In this document: one piece after another, positions 42,661-51,998 of the stretch
Layout of the letters: each line of letters opens with the position of its first letter
Numbering within the stretch: the first letter of the stretch is position 1
NCBI RefSeq assembly: GCF_000244895.1
Contig: NZ_CM001441.1
Coordinates: 2,686,226-2,750,225 of the forward strand
Source of the DNA: Desulfosporosinus youngiae DSM 17734
GTDB taxonomy: Bacteria; Bacillota; Desulfitobacteriia; Desulfitobacteriales; Desulfitobacteriaceae
DNA: 64,000 nt
Direction: 5' to 3'
Translations under genes and position numbers: made by a program
Notes under the pieces: model-generated
Databases searched by the model: none
What the model saw: only the letters and a program-made list of their open reading frames with translations
What the model was told of the DNA's origin: nothing

Positions 42661-42690
42661 AAACCCGGTGCAAGCCGGGTTTCTTTTTTT
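42661..42690 (+). terminator. Terminator of the propeller-kinase operon
   Basis: AAACCCGG and CCGGGTTT around a TGCAAG loop, followed by seven T residues. Confidence 0.9.
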
Positions 42691-42955
42691 CATCTACCGG
42701 AAGGGAAGGATATTCCCTGTACTTTATATTGCTGGAGAGCATCTTATATCCTGAAAACAACCACTTATCCCTAAAACAATGATATTTCTACGGGCTGAAA
42801 TAGAATTAAGTTTGAGGTCATAATTCATCTTGCGAACCATTAATCAGAGGGGGGTAGTGCCGAATTCACAGCAGGCTGCGGTATTCCAAATTTTTTTAAA
42901 AAAAGCCTTAAAGTTTTGCAGCAATCTTACGATATTATAGATAGGAGGAACAATC

Positions 42956-43156
42956 GTGCTGGTGTTGGGAAGAAAACCTGGCGAATATGTGATGATTGGT
43001 GAGGACATCATGGTCAAAGTTGTCAGAAGTGACACAGGTGATTTGAGACTCGCAATCGCTGCTCCTAAAAGTACAATAATTACGCGTGGAGAATTATATA
43101 GAGATCAAAATAACTCTTTCGCGGTCAATATGCCCCAAAGCGGGATCAAGGACTAA
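42956..43156 (+). CDS. csrA: CsrA translational regulator (copy 1)
   Basis: A 66-residue CsrA: MLVLGRKPGEYVMIGEDIMVKVV, DLRLAIAAPKSTIITRGELY. It has the conserved N-terminal RNA-binding strand (LxRKxGE) and the C-terminal RGELY region. GTG start after AGGAGG. CsrA dimers bind GGA motifs in hairpin loops; in Bacillus they repress flagellin synthesis and are antagonised by FliW, which is not found here. A structured AGGAC-loop element follows directly. Confidence 0.95.
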   Translation: MLVLGRKPGEYVMIGEDIMVKVVRSDTGDLRLAIAAPKSTIITRGELYRDQNNSFAVNMPQSGIKD

Positions 43157-43220
43157 TAGTGTTTATAGCCTAACTGATTGCCCATATACCATAACTGATT
43201 CCACATTATTTTAAGCCATT

Positions 43221-43294
43221 GCAGGGACGAGCAAATAAGCCAAATTACTCTTACAGGACGTAGGGGAGGATTTGGAATATTTGCTCGTTTTTTT
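43221..43294 (+). ncRNA. CsrA-motif hairpin element E1
   Basis: Outer stem ACGAGCAAATA / TATTTGCTCGT, inner stem CCAAAT / ATTTGG, and an apical UAC-AGGAC-GUA hairpin that puts AGGAC (43255-43259) in the loop. A T tract follows, so it can also terminate. A second GGA motif (GCAGGGACGAG) opens the element. ACAGGACGU is close to the CsrA SELEX consensus. Function is inference. Confidence 0.65.
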
Positions 43295-43306
43295 ATTTAA
43301 GGGATC

Positions 43307-43352
43307 AAGGAGGAGAAATTAAATGAAGTCATGTTATCCCAACGGCACATAA
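43307..43352 (+). other. Nine-codon ORF with strong ribosome binding site
   Basis: AAGGAGGAG (43307-43315) lies 7 nt before ATG at 43323, which encodes MKSCYPNGT and stops at 43352. The preceding sequence (GGGATCAAGGAGGAG) matches that before csrA copy 2 (GGAATCAAGGAGGAG). It looks like the leader of a third, lost csrA unit or a leader peptide. Confidence 0.5.
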
Positions 43353-43388
43353 TATGAAGCAAACTTAAGACAAGGAAAAAGAACAGGT

Positions 43389-43465
43389 ACAGGGACGAGC
43401 AAATAAACCCAACCCCCTTACAGGACGCAGGGGGAGAATTTGGGATAGTTTGCTCGTCTTTTTTT
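43389..43465 (+). ncRNA. CsrA-motif hairpin element E2
   Basis: Outer stem GACGAGCAAA / TTTGCTCGTC (43394-43403, 43449-43458), inner stem CCCCCT / AGGGGG, loop TACAGGACGC. The 5' edge again carries ACAGGGACGAG, and T residues follow. Closely related to E1 in sequence and layout. Located 30 nt upstream of csrA copy 2. Confidence 0.65.
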
Positions 43466-43496
43466 AGTTAATTCAGGAATCAAGGAGGAGTTAATA

Positions 43497-43673
43497 ATGC
43501 TGGTGTTAGGCAGGAAACCTGGGGAATACGTGATGATTGGCAATGACATCATGGTTAAAGTCGTCAAAAGTGACTATGGTGATTTGAGATTGGCCATCGA
43601 TGCCCCTAAAGACACACCTATTATCCGCGGAGAATTATTTGAAGAGCAAAACAAGCCTCCCAAAACCAGTTAG
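43497..43673 (+). CDS. csrA: CsrA translational regulator (copy 2)
   Basis: A 58-residue CsrA paralogue (MLVLGRKPGEYVMIGNDIMV, LRLAIDAPKDTPIIRGELF), highly similar to copy 1 but shorter at the C-terminus (EEQNKPPKTS). ATG 6 nt after AAGGAGGAG. Flanked by elements E2 and E3 and located directly upstream of the giant flagellin gene. Having two adjacent csrA genes suggests dosage or heterodimer effects on flagellin translation. Confidence 0.95.
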   Translation: MLVLGRKPGEYVMIGNDIMVKVVKSDYGDLRLAIDAPKDTPIIRGELFEEQNKPPKTS

Positions 43674-43718
43674 CTGTACGTTCTCAAAGCTTGAAAAGCA
43701 ACCCTTAATTTAATATTT

Positions 43719-43788
43719 CAAGGACGATTACCTTTGCTCATTTCCGGCAGGACGCCGGGATAGATGAAGCCGGGATCGTCCTTTTTTA
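43719..43788 (+). ncRNA. CsrA-motif hairpin element E3
   Basis: Outer stem AAGGACGAT / ATCGTCCTT (43720-43728, 43775-43783), and an apical perfect hairpin CCGGC-AGGAC-GCCGG (43744-43758) with AGGAC as the loop, ending in TTTTTT. Sequence differs from E1 and E2 outside the loop, so the AGGAC loop and the 5' GGACGA are conserved while stems covary. It is also the likely csrA2 terminator. Confidence 0.7.
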
Positions 43789-43850
43789 TAGTTTCCAGAT
43801 ATCAACTATGGTAATAAGCCGAGTGGCCATCAGGCTTGTTATATAAATGT

Positions 43851-43883
43851 GAACACGGAAGTTCATAAAAAAATACACGGAGG
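43851..43883 (+). promoter_or_regulatory. Flagellin mRNA leader with two CsrA-type sites
   Basis: GAAC-ACGGAA-GTTC (43851-43864) is a small hairpin with GGA in the loop, and the Shine-Dalgarno ACACGGAGG (43875-43883) is a second GGA site 24 nt later. This mirrors the BS1/BS2 pair by which CsrA blocks hag translation in Bacillus. Confidence 0.65.
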
Positions 43884-43891
43884 TTTTATTG

Positions 43892-46800
43892 ATGATTATC
43901 AACCATAATATTGCGTCATTGAACATCTACAACAAGTTGGCGACCAATACGGCTAATTCAGCTAAATCCCTGGAAAAGCTGTCTTCCGGTCTGCGCATCA
44001 ACAAAGCCGGCGATGATGCCGCCGGTCTGGCCATCAGTGAAAAAATGCGCGCTCAAATCCGTGGCTTGAACCAAGCTTCAAGAAATGCTCAAGACGGTAT
44101 TTCTCTGATTCAGACCGCTGAGGGTGCCTTGAGTGAAACCCAAAGCATTCTGCAAAGAATGAGGGAACTGGCTACCCAAGCTTCCAACGACACCAATACC
44201 GATTCTGACCGTGGTGAAATCCAGAAGGAAGTCAACCAGTTAACTTCGGAAATTAACCGTATTGGTAACACCAGTGAATTTAATGCCATTAAATTACTGA
44301 AGGGCGATTTAAACGCCACCGCTACCCAAACTGCTAAAGTAACCGGGGCCCAAGTAGTGGGCAATATCGATATTATTGCCGCTTCCACTAATGCCAGTGC
44401 CACTGGAGATGCTTTAACCACGGCAGAAATCAGCGCCATAGGAGGAGCCTCTGCTACCGGAGATGTAGCTTACGATGCTAATCTAGCCAACGGCGGGCCG
44501 AAGGTTGAATTAACCAGCGCCACCGCAACCGGAACAGGTTTAGGGGATGTGGCGATATCCGAACTGAGCGGGATTACGGTGACCGGCACTAAGGATGTAA
44601 GTGGGCCGACAGTAGTAGGGAAGACAGTAGCGGTATTGACAGGAACAGGTGAAGGGGTAACCCTCGACGTCAATCAGCGAAATGATTATACCTTAACAGG
44701 GACGAAAGACATGAAAGCTGCATTAGCCCCAGTATTGACCGGAGTTTCTGCAGGTCCATTAACCAGTGATTTGGATGCCATTGCTACTGATTTAAAACTC
44801 AATGGAGTGGATGTAGCACTAACTAATGTTAAATTACTTGATGGCTCTGGTACTCCAATTGAGATGGACGACTTAGTAGATGGTCTGCAGGCAGATATTG
44901 ACGCAGTATTCGACGGCGCAGATCATAATGGCGTAACATTTACTGTAGGAAATGACAACGGTAAATTAACCATCACATCTTCCGAGCAATATGCGTCAGC
45001 ACAAGTCGCGATTGAAGCCACAGCTGCTTCAGCAACATTAGGATTAACCGTCAATGCTGTAACTGATAGAACAGCAACCGGCGGTATCGAAGTCTCCCGG
45101 ACAGACGCGATAGCCGTAGGCGGCGTAATTCCAGAAAGGTTCGAAATATTTAACACCAACTACAAAGCTGCAACAACAGATCAAGTGTTTGCCGGCGGAT
45201 TAGGCGATGCTGTTGGGAATATATCGGCAGGACTTAATGAAATCAGCATCAGCTTAAACGGTGATCTCGCAAAAACCGTCTCCGTTACTGCAAAAAATTA
45301 TGATGGGGCTGCCGGAAATGAAGTGATTGATTTTCTGGACGACTTAAACGCTTCACTTGATACTGAATTCGGTGCTGGAAAAATTGAAGCAGTACTAAAC
45401 TCAGCGAACAAAATTGAGTTTCGCACAAAGGAAACGAGCATCGAGATTACGGGTGGAGGTTTATTAACCAACCATCTTGGCAATGCTGCAACCTATAGTG
45501 ACATTACAGCCAACAACCAGCTTACAGTGAATGCCAACGGGCTGGAAAAAACTATAACCCTAAATACAGGAGTCTACACTGACGCTGATGTAAACACTGC
45601 TGCTTCGAGAACTTTTACAAATGATGCTGGTACAGATTCACTAGTTATAGCTGCAACTGCTGGTCAAGGAAGAGACGCTAATGCAGTAAGCGTTGAGTTT
45701 ACGGCTGGTGCTGGTGCACTTACAGCAGAGTGGGACGGAACCAGTAATAAGATTACTGTAAGACTATCAACTACTGCAGCTCAGAACACTGCGGCATTGA
45801 TAGAAGATGCAATCCAAGGCTTGGGTACAGCAGGAATAGTGGCGTTAACAGATGGCTCAGAGCTTGATTTATCGGGATGGACTGTGACAGGTACAGGTGC
45901 TTATGTTGCAGGTAATATTACTGACACCGATTTAGATCAAGCCGCACTATCACTTCGCGGTGGTACCACTGCCGCTGCCACAGCCTTTCAATCAGCTTTT
46001 GACAAAGCCTTTGGTGGCGATGTGGCAGTAACTTGGAATGCTGCAACAGACAAAATCTCAATTGAAGATCAATATGGCTCGGTACGCAGCACCCTTGAGA
46101 TCGTTGGCGGATCAGCTGTCGATACACTGGGGCTCGGTGCTGGAGACGTAGATATCACCCAGGGAACAGGCAATGAACTAACCCTAACCATTGGGACGAA
46201 GACAGAAACTGTCTATCTGACAGAGACAAATCACGCTAGTGCTGAAGCATTTGCCGCAGATCTCCAAACCAAAATCCAAGCAAAAGGCGGAGATTTTGGG
46301 AATGTCACTGTATCTGTTGAAGACAACAAACTTGTCTTTTCCACAGGCGATAGCGCTAAGGAACTTGAAATTTCAGGAGCGTCAACGAGTGCTGTGAAGC
46401 ATATGTTAAGTGATCCTTCTGACCCTGATACGTTTGCGGATGCTACGTATACGGCGAAGGCAAATACGATTAATCTAACGATCAACGGAACTACCAGAAA
46501 TGTAACCATCAGCGAGGGCACCAGCGAAGCAGCAGCATTAACAGGGGCGAACAATGCTACATTAAATGAAGATCTTAGTTCTCTTGCTGTTGACTTAACG
46601 CTTAATGGTCAGGCAGTTGCGCTTAATGAAGTTAAAAAACTTGATGGAAGTGGAACTCCGATTGATATTGGACAACTTACTCAACGGCTGCAGGCTGATA
46701 TTGATGCTGTATTTGATGGTACAGCCCATGACGGAGTCCAATTCACTGTCGGTAATAATGGAAATAAATTAACTATCACATCGATACAAAAAGGCACGGA

Positions 46801-49789
46801 GGCAGAAGTAGCGATTACCGCAAATGCTGCATCAGCAAAACTGGGATTAACCGCAGACGCTCTTACGGATAACTCAGCAGCGGGAAGCGGTTTAAATGGT
46901 GCTAACGGCGCCTATGATTTAAGCGTTGCTGCAGACCAAGCCGCTTTCTTAACAGTACTCCAGGCCGAACTAAATGCGAAATTCGGGGAAAACACGACTA
47001 TTGCTTCATTTGATGGGGATGACCAGCTGGTGCTCACCAATAATGATGAGTCGAGAGGCACAGGCAGCACGATTGTTGTTAACAATGGTACTGTAGCAAC
47101 TGCGCTGGGAGCTGCCGGCCTATCAGCCCAAGGCGGGGAAAACACCGATCTTACAGTAACCTTTAATGGGAATACTATAAACATTATGCTTGACGAAGGG
47201 AATTACACTGCGACAGAATTAGCTGCGGAATTACAGACTAAGATCAATAATCCAGCTATCACTGTAGTAATAGAGAATGACAAAGTAGCTTTTAAAACTA
47301 ACGGAGTAGGTGACACCCTAACCATCCAAAGCGGTGGAGCTCTTGCACACCTGGTCAACACTGCTGCGGAGCCCGATTTCGTCACCACGCAGATTGGTAC
47401 CGGCAACAATGAGTTGGAGCTTAAAGTAGGAACGACTACTGGGACCATCAGTCTGTCAAATGAAACGTATGACTTGACCCGTTCTGCTGGTAAGGACGCC
47501 TTCCTTACCGACATTAATACTCAACTTGACGAGGTATTTGGTGCGAACAACGTTGTTGCCTCTTTCGGCGGAGAAGCTGCAGGCGCCGTAAATCCAGTTG
47601 AAGTGATTACACAGAGCGTACGTGAAGAACGGGGTATATATACCTTAAACATCGCCGAGGCTTTCACAACGAATAATACCCAAATCAATATCGGTGGTGT
47701 ATTGGACGGAGTCGGCGTCGTTCAAGGTGGAGTAGACATAGCAATTGGCAGCGGAGTAATAGGAGGTATTGACACTGATACCGCTATCACCACCCAACAA
47801 CAGGCACAGGCGATTGAAGCGGCCTTATTGTTGGATAGTGATTTTACCGACAGATTCGAAGTAGCTCGCACAGGCAGTACACTTACCTTTACCGAAAAAG
47901 AAGCCCAAGCAACAGGAGTGAATTTGCAAGTAAAATTAGACACTACTATTAATACAGTTGGTGGTGCTTATGACTTAGATGTAGTGAACAATAGTGCGGT
48001 AGAGGTAAGAGGTGAATATAATCTCACATTAACCAAACAGTTTGCAGCTGGTGATCAACTGACAATCAACGGTACCACTTACCATGCTGTGGCAAATGAC
48101 GCTATATTAGGTGATAATGAATTTAAGGTAGGCACTACGTTAGAGAACCAGAGAGATAATCTGATAACTGCAATCAATCTTGCAAATCCTGACCCGGATG
48201 ATCAGTTAGATGCTTCACCTCGTTTAGGTTTACAACACACCATCGTGCTTAAAGAAAAGTCAGGTCAGGCAACGGGTGTAAAACTCGAAAATGCAGTCAC
48301 TGCTGGCAACAGCCTAGTATTGACTAATAGCCTGGAAGGCAAAGACAGCACGATAGAGGTCGTCGGCGGCAGCGCAGAATCATTCCTTAACCTTGCTGAT
48401 ACCGTACATGTGCAGGGCACGGAAAACAACGAACTCACCCTGACTCTTAACGGCGATACCCAAACGATTGCTTTGGATATAGCAGATTACAGTACTGGCG
48501 GGAAAACAGCCCAAGACTTCCTTAATAACATTAATACCAAACTGGAGGATGCCTTTGGTGCCGGTAAAATTTCAGCATCATTTAATGGCCAAAACCAAAT
48601 TACGTTTACAACTACCAATGTAGGGGATAGCTTATCCGTGGACGGCGGTGGAGCGGTAAGTCATCTCGTAGCCAGTAACGACGCGAGCGACTTTACAATT
48701 GCAGTCGATGGCTCGGACAATAATAAGCTTAATATTACAGCTGGTGGCTTGACGAAAGAGATTACCTTGGCAAATGGGAATTATGACTTTTCAGTATCTG
48801 CTGACCGTGAAACATTCCTAGCGGATATGAACACCAAATTAAGCGCAGCCTTTGGTGACGGCAACATTGAAGCAGCCTTTGATGGGGATAACAAGCTGGT
48901 ACTCACAAATAGCCTTACTGGTTCCATAAGTACCTTGACTGCTGTAACCGGTACCGCTCAGGCAGCGTTGGGTCTACAAACTGCAGCTTATGTCCAGGGC
49001 AGAAATGCCAATAACACTTCCACTCTGGAGATTGACGGCATCCAGGCTGACATTACCTTAAATGCAGGCACTTATACAGTGGGAGGTATGGCCTCAGATC
49101 TTCAGAATCAGATCCGTGCGGTTGCTGGCTTGGAAAATGCCACAGTTAATTACACAGACGGTTCATTTGTTATTACCTCAGGCCAGGATGGATCAGCTGG
49201 ATCAGTCAAAGTAACGGCAGATGAAATGGCTAAGACACTTGGTCTAGACAGGGCAACAACAACTGCCGGAGCAGACTCTGTGGGGCAGGGTATAAGACTT
49301 CAGGTGGGAGCCAACTATAACCAGAGCATGACGGTGGATATCTCTGATATGCGTAGTGTGGCATTGAAAGTCAGTGGAGGCGCTGCCCAAGCTGGGGCAG
49401 AAGTAGAAGCCAGTGATGGTGCTAAAGCAAAGTATGTTGCCATTACCAACGTAACCGACGGTACCGACAATACAAACATAGAATTTGCTTTAGATGTTTC
49501 CTCTTTTGAAAGTGCAACAGCAGCCATCAGTGTACTCAATGATGCAATTGCTGCAGTATCGAGTGAAAGGTCTAAACTGGGTGCTTTTCAGAACCGTTTG
49601 GAGCACACCATTGCCAACCTCTCAACTACCTCCGAAAACATGACCGGTGCTGAATCCCGTATCCGCGATGTAGATATGGCTAAAGAGATGATGGAGTTCC
49701 AAAAGAACAACATTCTCGCTCAAGCCGCTACTGCGATGCTGGCTCAAGCCAACCAACAACCCCAGGGCGTATTGCAGCTTTTGCGTTAA
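43892..49789 (+). CDS. Giant flagellin (1965 residues)
   Basis: Flagellar filament protein. Residues 1 to about 145 are a standard flagellin D0/D1 N-terminus ([52 protein letters not shown]) and the last 90 residues the matching C-terminus ([53 protein letters not shown]). Between them lie about 1730 residues of Thr/Ala/Gly/Asn-rich beta-type repeats, many resembling Flagellin_IN modules ([29 protein letters not shown]). No Cys seen. Typical flagellins are 250-550 residues. ATG 43892 lies 8 nt after GGAGG. Two csrA genes precede it. Confidence 0.95.
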   Translation: MIINHNIASLNIYNKLATNTANSAKSLEKLSSGLRINKAGDDAAGLAISEKMRAQIRGLNQASRNAQDGISLIQTAEGALSETQSILQRMRELATQASNDTNTDSDRGEIQKEVNQLTSEINRIGNTSEFNAIKLLKGDLNATATQTAKVTGAQVVGNIDIIAASTNASATGDALTTAEISAIGGASATGDVAYDANLANGGPKVELTSATATGTGLGDVAISELSGITVTGTKDVSGPTVVGKTVAVLTGTGEGVTLDVNQRNDYTLTGTKDMKAALAPVLTGVSAGPLTSDLDAIATDLKLNGVDVALTNVKLLDGSGTPIEMDDLVDGLQADIDAVFDGADHNGVTFTVGNDNGKLTITSSEQYASAQVAIEATAASATLGLTVNAVTDRTATGGIEVSRTDAIAVGGVIPERFEIFNTNYKAATTDQVFAGGLGDAVGNISAGLNEISISLNGDLAKTVSVTAKNYDGAAGNEVIDFLDDLNASLDTEFGAGKIEAVLNSANKIEFRTKETSIEITGGGLLTNHLGNAATYSDITANNQLTVNANGLEKTITLNTGVYTDADVNTAASRTFTNDAGTDSLVIAATAGQGRDANAVSVEFTAGAGALTAEWDGTSNKITVRLSTTAAQNTAALIEDAIQGLGTAGIVALTDGSELDLSGWTVTGTGAYVAGNITDTDLDQAALSLRGGTTAAATAFQSAFDKAFGGDVAVTWNAATDKISIEDQYGSVRSTLEIVGGSAVDTLGLGAGDVDITQGTGNELTLTIGTKTETVYLTETNHASAEAFAADLQTKIQAKGGDFGNVTVSVEDNKLVFSTGDSAKELEISGASTSAVKHMLSDPSDPDTFADATYTAKANTINLTINGTTRNVTISEGTSEAAALTGANNATLNEDLSSLAVDLTLNGQAVALNEVKKLDGSGTPIDIGQLTQRLQADIDAVFDGTAHDGVQFTVGNNGNKLTITSIQKGTEAEVAITANAASAKLGLTADALTDNSAAGSGLNGANGAYDLSVAADQAAFLTVLQAELNAKFGENTTIASFDGDDQLVLTNNDESRGTGSTIVVNNGTVATALGAAGLSAQGGENTDLTVTFNGNTINIMLDEGNYTATELAAELQTKINNPAITVVIENDKVAFKTNGVGDTLTIQSGGALAHLVNTAAEPDFVTTQIGTGNNELELKVGTTTGTISLSNETYDLTRSAGKDAFLTDINTQLDEVFGANNVVASFGGEAAGAVNPVEVITQSVREERGIYTLNIAEAFTTNNTQINIGGVLDGVGVVQGGVDIAIGSGVIGGIDTDTAITTQQQAQAIEAALLLDSDFTDRFEVARTGSTLTFTEKEAQATGVNLQVKLDTTINTVGGAYDLDVVNNSAVEVRGEYNLTLTKQFAAGDQLTINGTTYHAVANDAILGDNEFKVGTTLENQRDNLITAINLANPDPDDQLDASPRLGLQHTIVLKEKSGQATGVKLENAVTAGNSLVLTNSLEGKDSTIEVVGGSAESFLNLADTVHVQGTENNELTLTLNGDTQTIALDIADYSTGGKTAQDFLNNINTKLEDAFGAGKISASFNGQNQITFTTTNVGDSLSVDGGGAVSHLVASNDASDFTIAVDGSDNNKLNITAGGLTKEITLANGNYDFSVSADRETFLADMNTKLSAAFGDGNIEAAFDGDNKLVLTNSLTGSISTLTAVTGTAQAALGLQTAAYVQGRNANNTSTLEIDGIQADITLNAGTYTVGGMASDLQNQIRAVAGLENATVNYTDGSFVITSGQDGSAGSVKVTADEMAKTLGLDRATTTAGADSVGQGIRLQVGANYNQSMTVDISDMRSVALKVSGGAAQAGAEVEASDGAKAKYVAITNVTDGTDNTNIEFALDVSSFESATAAISVLNDAIAAVSSERSKLGAFQNRLEHTIANLSTTSENMTGAESRIRDVDMAKEMMEFQKNNILAQAATAMLAQANQQPQGVLQLLR
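44757..45062 (+). repeat. About 100-residue flagellin repeat, copy A
   Basis: Encodes a module (residues about 289-390) with [20 protein letters not shown] and [17 protein letters not shown] that recurs with clear similarity at 46559-46870. Confidence 0.8.
46559..46870 (+). repeat. About 100-residue flagellin repeat, copy B
   Basis: Encodes the second copy (residues about 890-993): [20 protein letters not shown] and [17 protein letters not shown], followed by a KLTITS and AASAKLGLT segment as in copy A. Evidence of internal duplication. Confidence 0.8.
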
Positions 49790-49808
49790 TTACCGATTAT
49801 ACAGCAGT

Positions 49809-49840
49809 GGGGCCTCAGGTTTTCTTGAGGCCCCTTTCTT
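49809..49840 (+). terminator. Flagellin terminator
   Basis: GGGGCCTCA and TGAGGCCCC around a GGTTTTCT loop, followed by TTTCTTT. Confidence 0.9.
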
Positions 49841-50268
49841 TGCCTAACCGGTTAATGAGGAATATCCATAGAAAACTAGCTTATATTTTTACAAGTCTAG
49901 CCGCTCAAAATTGAATAAACCGGAACTGAGGTTGCCGACTTTATAGCTTGGAATCAAGCAAAGGGAAGTCAAACACCATATTATATATTTGAAAAATCTT
50001 ATAACAAAGGGCCCTTTACCTCTAAAGGTATATGTAGTACACGATAAAATCTATCTTAACCCTCTATGAATTACTTCTAAAATCTAAGGTGTTTTTGCTA
50101 AAATGATTGTTGACAGTATATAAATTCTCAAGTGTAAATACAAAACAGTGTAATACATGCGTTTGCGATAATACGAATTTTATAGTTCTGCCGGTTCGAC
50201 GATCTTAGACAAAAAAATGTTTGATGACTGTGTTATACTTAAAATGATAAAAAGGGTGGGGCGAGCTG
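49841..50268. other. Gene-free stretch
   Basis: About 430 bp of AT-rich sequence without a credible ORF, tRNA or strong hairpin. Only the promoter region of the following small gene can be expected here. Confidence 0.4.
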
Positions 50269-50565
50269 ATGGATAATGAAAAGTTTCAAGAGTTAGTCTT
50301 AAAACATTTAGAGGACAACGCTAAACGTTTAGGTGAAATTAGTGAAAAGCTCGCCGAGCATGATAGGCGTTTTGATAGCTATGATAAGCGCTTCGACGGC
50401 TATGATAAGCGCTTTGATGGCTATGATAGACGCTTTGATAGCCTTGAAGCTTTAGGCAAGCAGCATCACGAAGAACTCGAAAAGATCGCTTCTCAAGTGG
50501 AAAAATTAATTCAAAATGAAGACGAAATAACGGATTTCTTGCTTAAAAGACGTAGAAGGATGTAG
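50269..50565 (+). CDS. Small coiled-coil protein with heptad repeats
   Basis: A 98-residue, highly charged, helical protein. Four consecutive seven-residue units of the type RFDxYDK (residues about 34-61) lie between flanking helices (LVLKHLEDNAKRLGEISEKLAEHD and EELEKIASQVEKLIQNEDEIT). The tail is RRRRM. The heptads predict a parallel coiled coil. Similar small proteins occur in Firmicutes without known function. GTGGGGCGAGC precedes the ATG. Confidence 0.8.
   Translation: MDNEKFQELVLKHLEDNAKRLGEISEKLAEHDRRFDSYDKRFDGYDKRFDGYDRRFDSLEALGKQHHEELEKIASQVEKLIQNEDEITDFLLKRRRRM
50368..50450 (+). repeat. 21-bp tandem repeat encoding the heptads
   Basis: Four units with period 21 bp: starts at 50368, 50389, 50410 and 50431, consensus CGCTTTGATGGCTATGATAAG with few changes. 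The repeat keeps frame and adds one heptad per unit. Confidence 0.9.
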
Positions 50566-51154
50566 GCAATGCCTGCGTATTATTTCTTCTGAAAGTTAGA
50601 CAAAACTAACAAACTTGATGATGTGCTGACTGTTGCCGGCCGGATTCTGAAGGAAATTATCCTGCCTCTTCCGAATTGACGGAAATCAGGAAGGAGATCA
50701 TAGCCACTATTACGGAATAAGAAAAAACCTTTTGTCTCAATCAGAGTCGAAAGGTTTTTATTTCTCGTTATTTAGGATATAGGATCATATCCTTAGGAAA
50801 AACATCTTGAAAAAAGCGCATAAACTGTAATCTTAGAAATTTTAAGGATTTCTGCGGCTTCTTCAACGTATAAGAAACATTATTGGATATAGTGAGCCTC
50901 CAGACTATTCTAATGGAGATAATAAAAACTATAATTATATTGCTAAGTTATTATAACCTATTGTATAATGACATTGCAGTTGGGTCTTGTTGGTTGACGT
51001 TAGTTAGTATTATATTATGTTAATCTATATAAATCTGAAATATATGAATTCATTGCACAAATGTATAGATTGAGTAATATAAACGAACTTAGACTAATTT
51101 GGACTAATATAAATCAACTGAAATATAAATTTACATATGTTAGGAGGAGTTCGA
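50566..51154. other. Gene-free region upstream of modA
   Basis: Contains a terminator (50722-50765) and a long AT-rich leader before modA, with near-repeats of ACTAATTTGGACTAATATAA around 51090-51115. A TGTATAATG sequence near 50960 is a possible -10 region. A short decayed reading frame may exist at 50640-50720 but is not supported. Confidence 0.4.
50722..50765 (+). terminator. Terminator in the gap before modA
   Basis: AAAAACCTTT and AAAGGTTTTT form a 10-bp stem, with a following TATTTCT. Confidence 0.65.
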
Positions 51155-51958
51155 ATGAAAAAGGTTTCATGGATGTTAGTGTTTAGTTTTCTTTTAATTT
51201 TAACTACGATTGGCTGCAGTTCGGGAAATAATGCCCCATCGGCAAACACTCCCAAGGCTGAACCCACAGAGATCATGGTGTCTGCCGCAGCCAGCCTGAA
51301 GGATTCATTGACCGAAATCCAGAAAGAGTATGCCGCAAAGGTTCCCGAAGTTAAGCTTACCTTCGTCTTTGGAGCTTCAGGTACACTGCAGCAACAAATT
51401 GAACAAGGAGCCCCGGCAGACCTTTTTATTTCTGCAGGAAAAGCTCAGATGGATGCTTTGGAACAAAAGGATTTGTTGGTTAAAGAGAGTAGGCTCGACT
51501 TAGTAGGCAATGAATTAGTCTTGGTTGCAGGGAAGGATAACAGTAAGGTTACATCCTTTGAAGATCTGACTAAGGCAAATGTTCAAAAGATCGGTATTGG
51601 AACACCTGAGTCTGTACCCGCCGGAAAATATGCCCAGGAAGCCTTGACAAGTCTTAAACTTTGGGATACATTACAGCCTAAGTTTGTAATGGCTAAGGAT
51701 GTGACCCAGGTTCTGAATTATGTGGAAACAGGTAATGTAGAGGCAGGACTCGTATACCGGTCCGATGCTTTAGGGTCATCGAAAGTCAAAGTCGTAACGG
51801 CAGCTCCGGAGAGCAGTCATAAGCCTATTACTTACCCGGCAGCGGTTATTTCGGCAACTAAAAATAAACAACTTGCCGAAGACTTTTTAAAATACTTACA
51901 GGGTTCGGAAGCTCAACAGTTATTTGTAAACTATGGATTTAAAACATTAGCTAAATAA
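51155..51958 (+). CDS. modA: Molybdate/tungstate-binding lipoprotein ModA (copy 1)
   Basis: A 267-residue binding lipoprotein. Signal MKKVSWMLVFSFLLILTTIG with lipobox Cys21; then the oxyanion-binding landmarks AASLKDSL, FGASGTLQQQIEQGAPADLFIS, SVPAGKYA and AGLVYRSDAL, where Ser, Ser, Ala and Tyr correspond to the molybdate ligands of E. coli ModA. ATG at 51155 follows TTAGGAGGAG. First gene of a modABC operon; the protein is anchored outside the membrane and delivers molybdate or tungstate to ModB. Confidence 0.95.
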   Translation: MKKVSWMLVFSFLLILTTIGCSSGNNAPSANTPKAEPTEIMVSAAASLKDSLTEIQKEYAAKVPEVKLTFVFGASGTLQQQIEQGAPADLFISAGKAQMDALEQKDLLVKESRLDLVGNELVLVAGKDNSKVTSFEDLTKANVQKIGIGTPESVPAGKYAQEALTSLKLWDTLQPKFVMAKDVTQVLNYVETGNVEAGLVYRSDALGSSKVKVVTAAPESSHKPITYPAAVISATKNKQLAEDFLKYLQGSEAQQLFVNYGFKTLAK

Positions 51959-51998
51959 CTAAAACGTTGGCCAAATAATTACTTTCCGGGGGAATCCA

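Noticed and set aside
43221-43466. Elements E1 and E2 as c-di-GMP riboswitches
   Set aside because: They lie near motility genes, but the conserved GEMM-I core and the GEMM-II pseudoknot sequences are not present.
44110-49539. Many minus-strand ORFs opposite the flagellin
   Set aside because: They are Val/Ser/Ala-rich shadows of the repeat-rich flagellin codons with no start signals or recognisable domains.
50640-50720. Possible decayed coding remnant (frames reading LDDVLTVAGRILKEII and SELTEIRKEIIATITE)
   Set aside because: It needs a frameshift to join, is under 30 codons per piece and has no identifiable parent.
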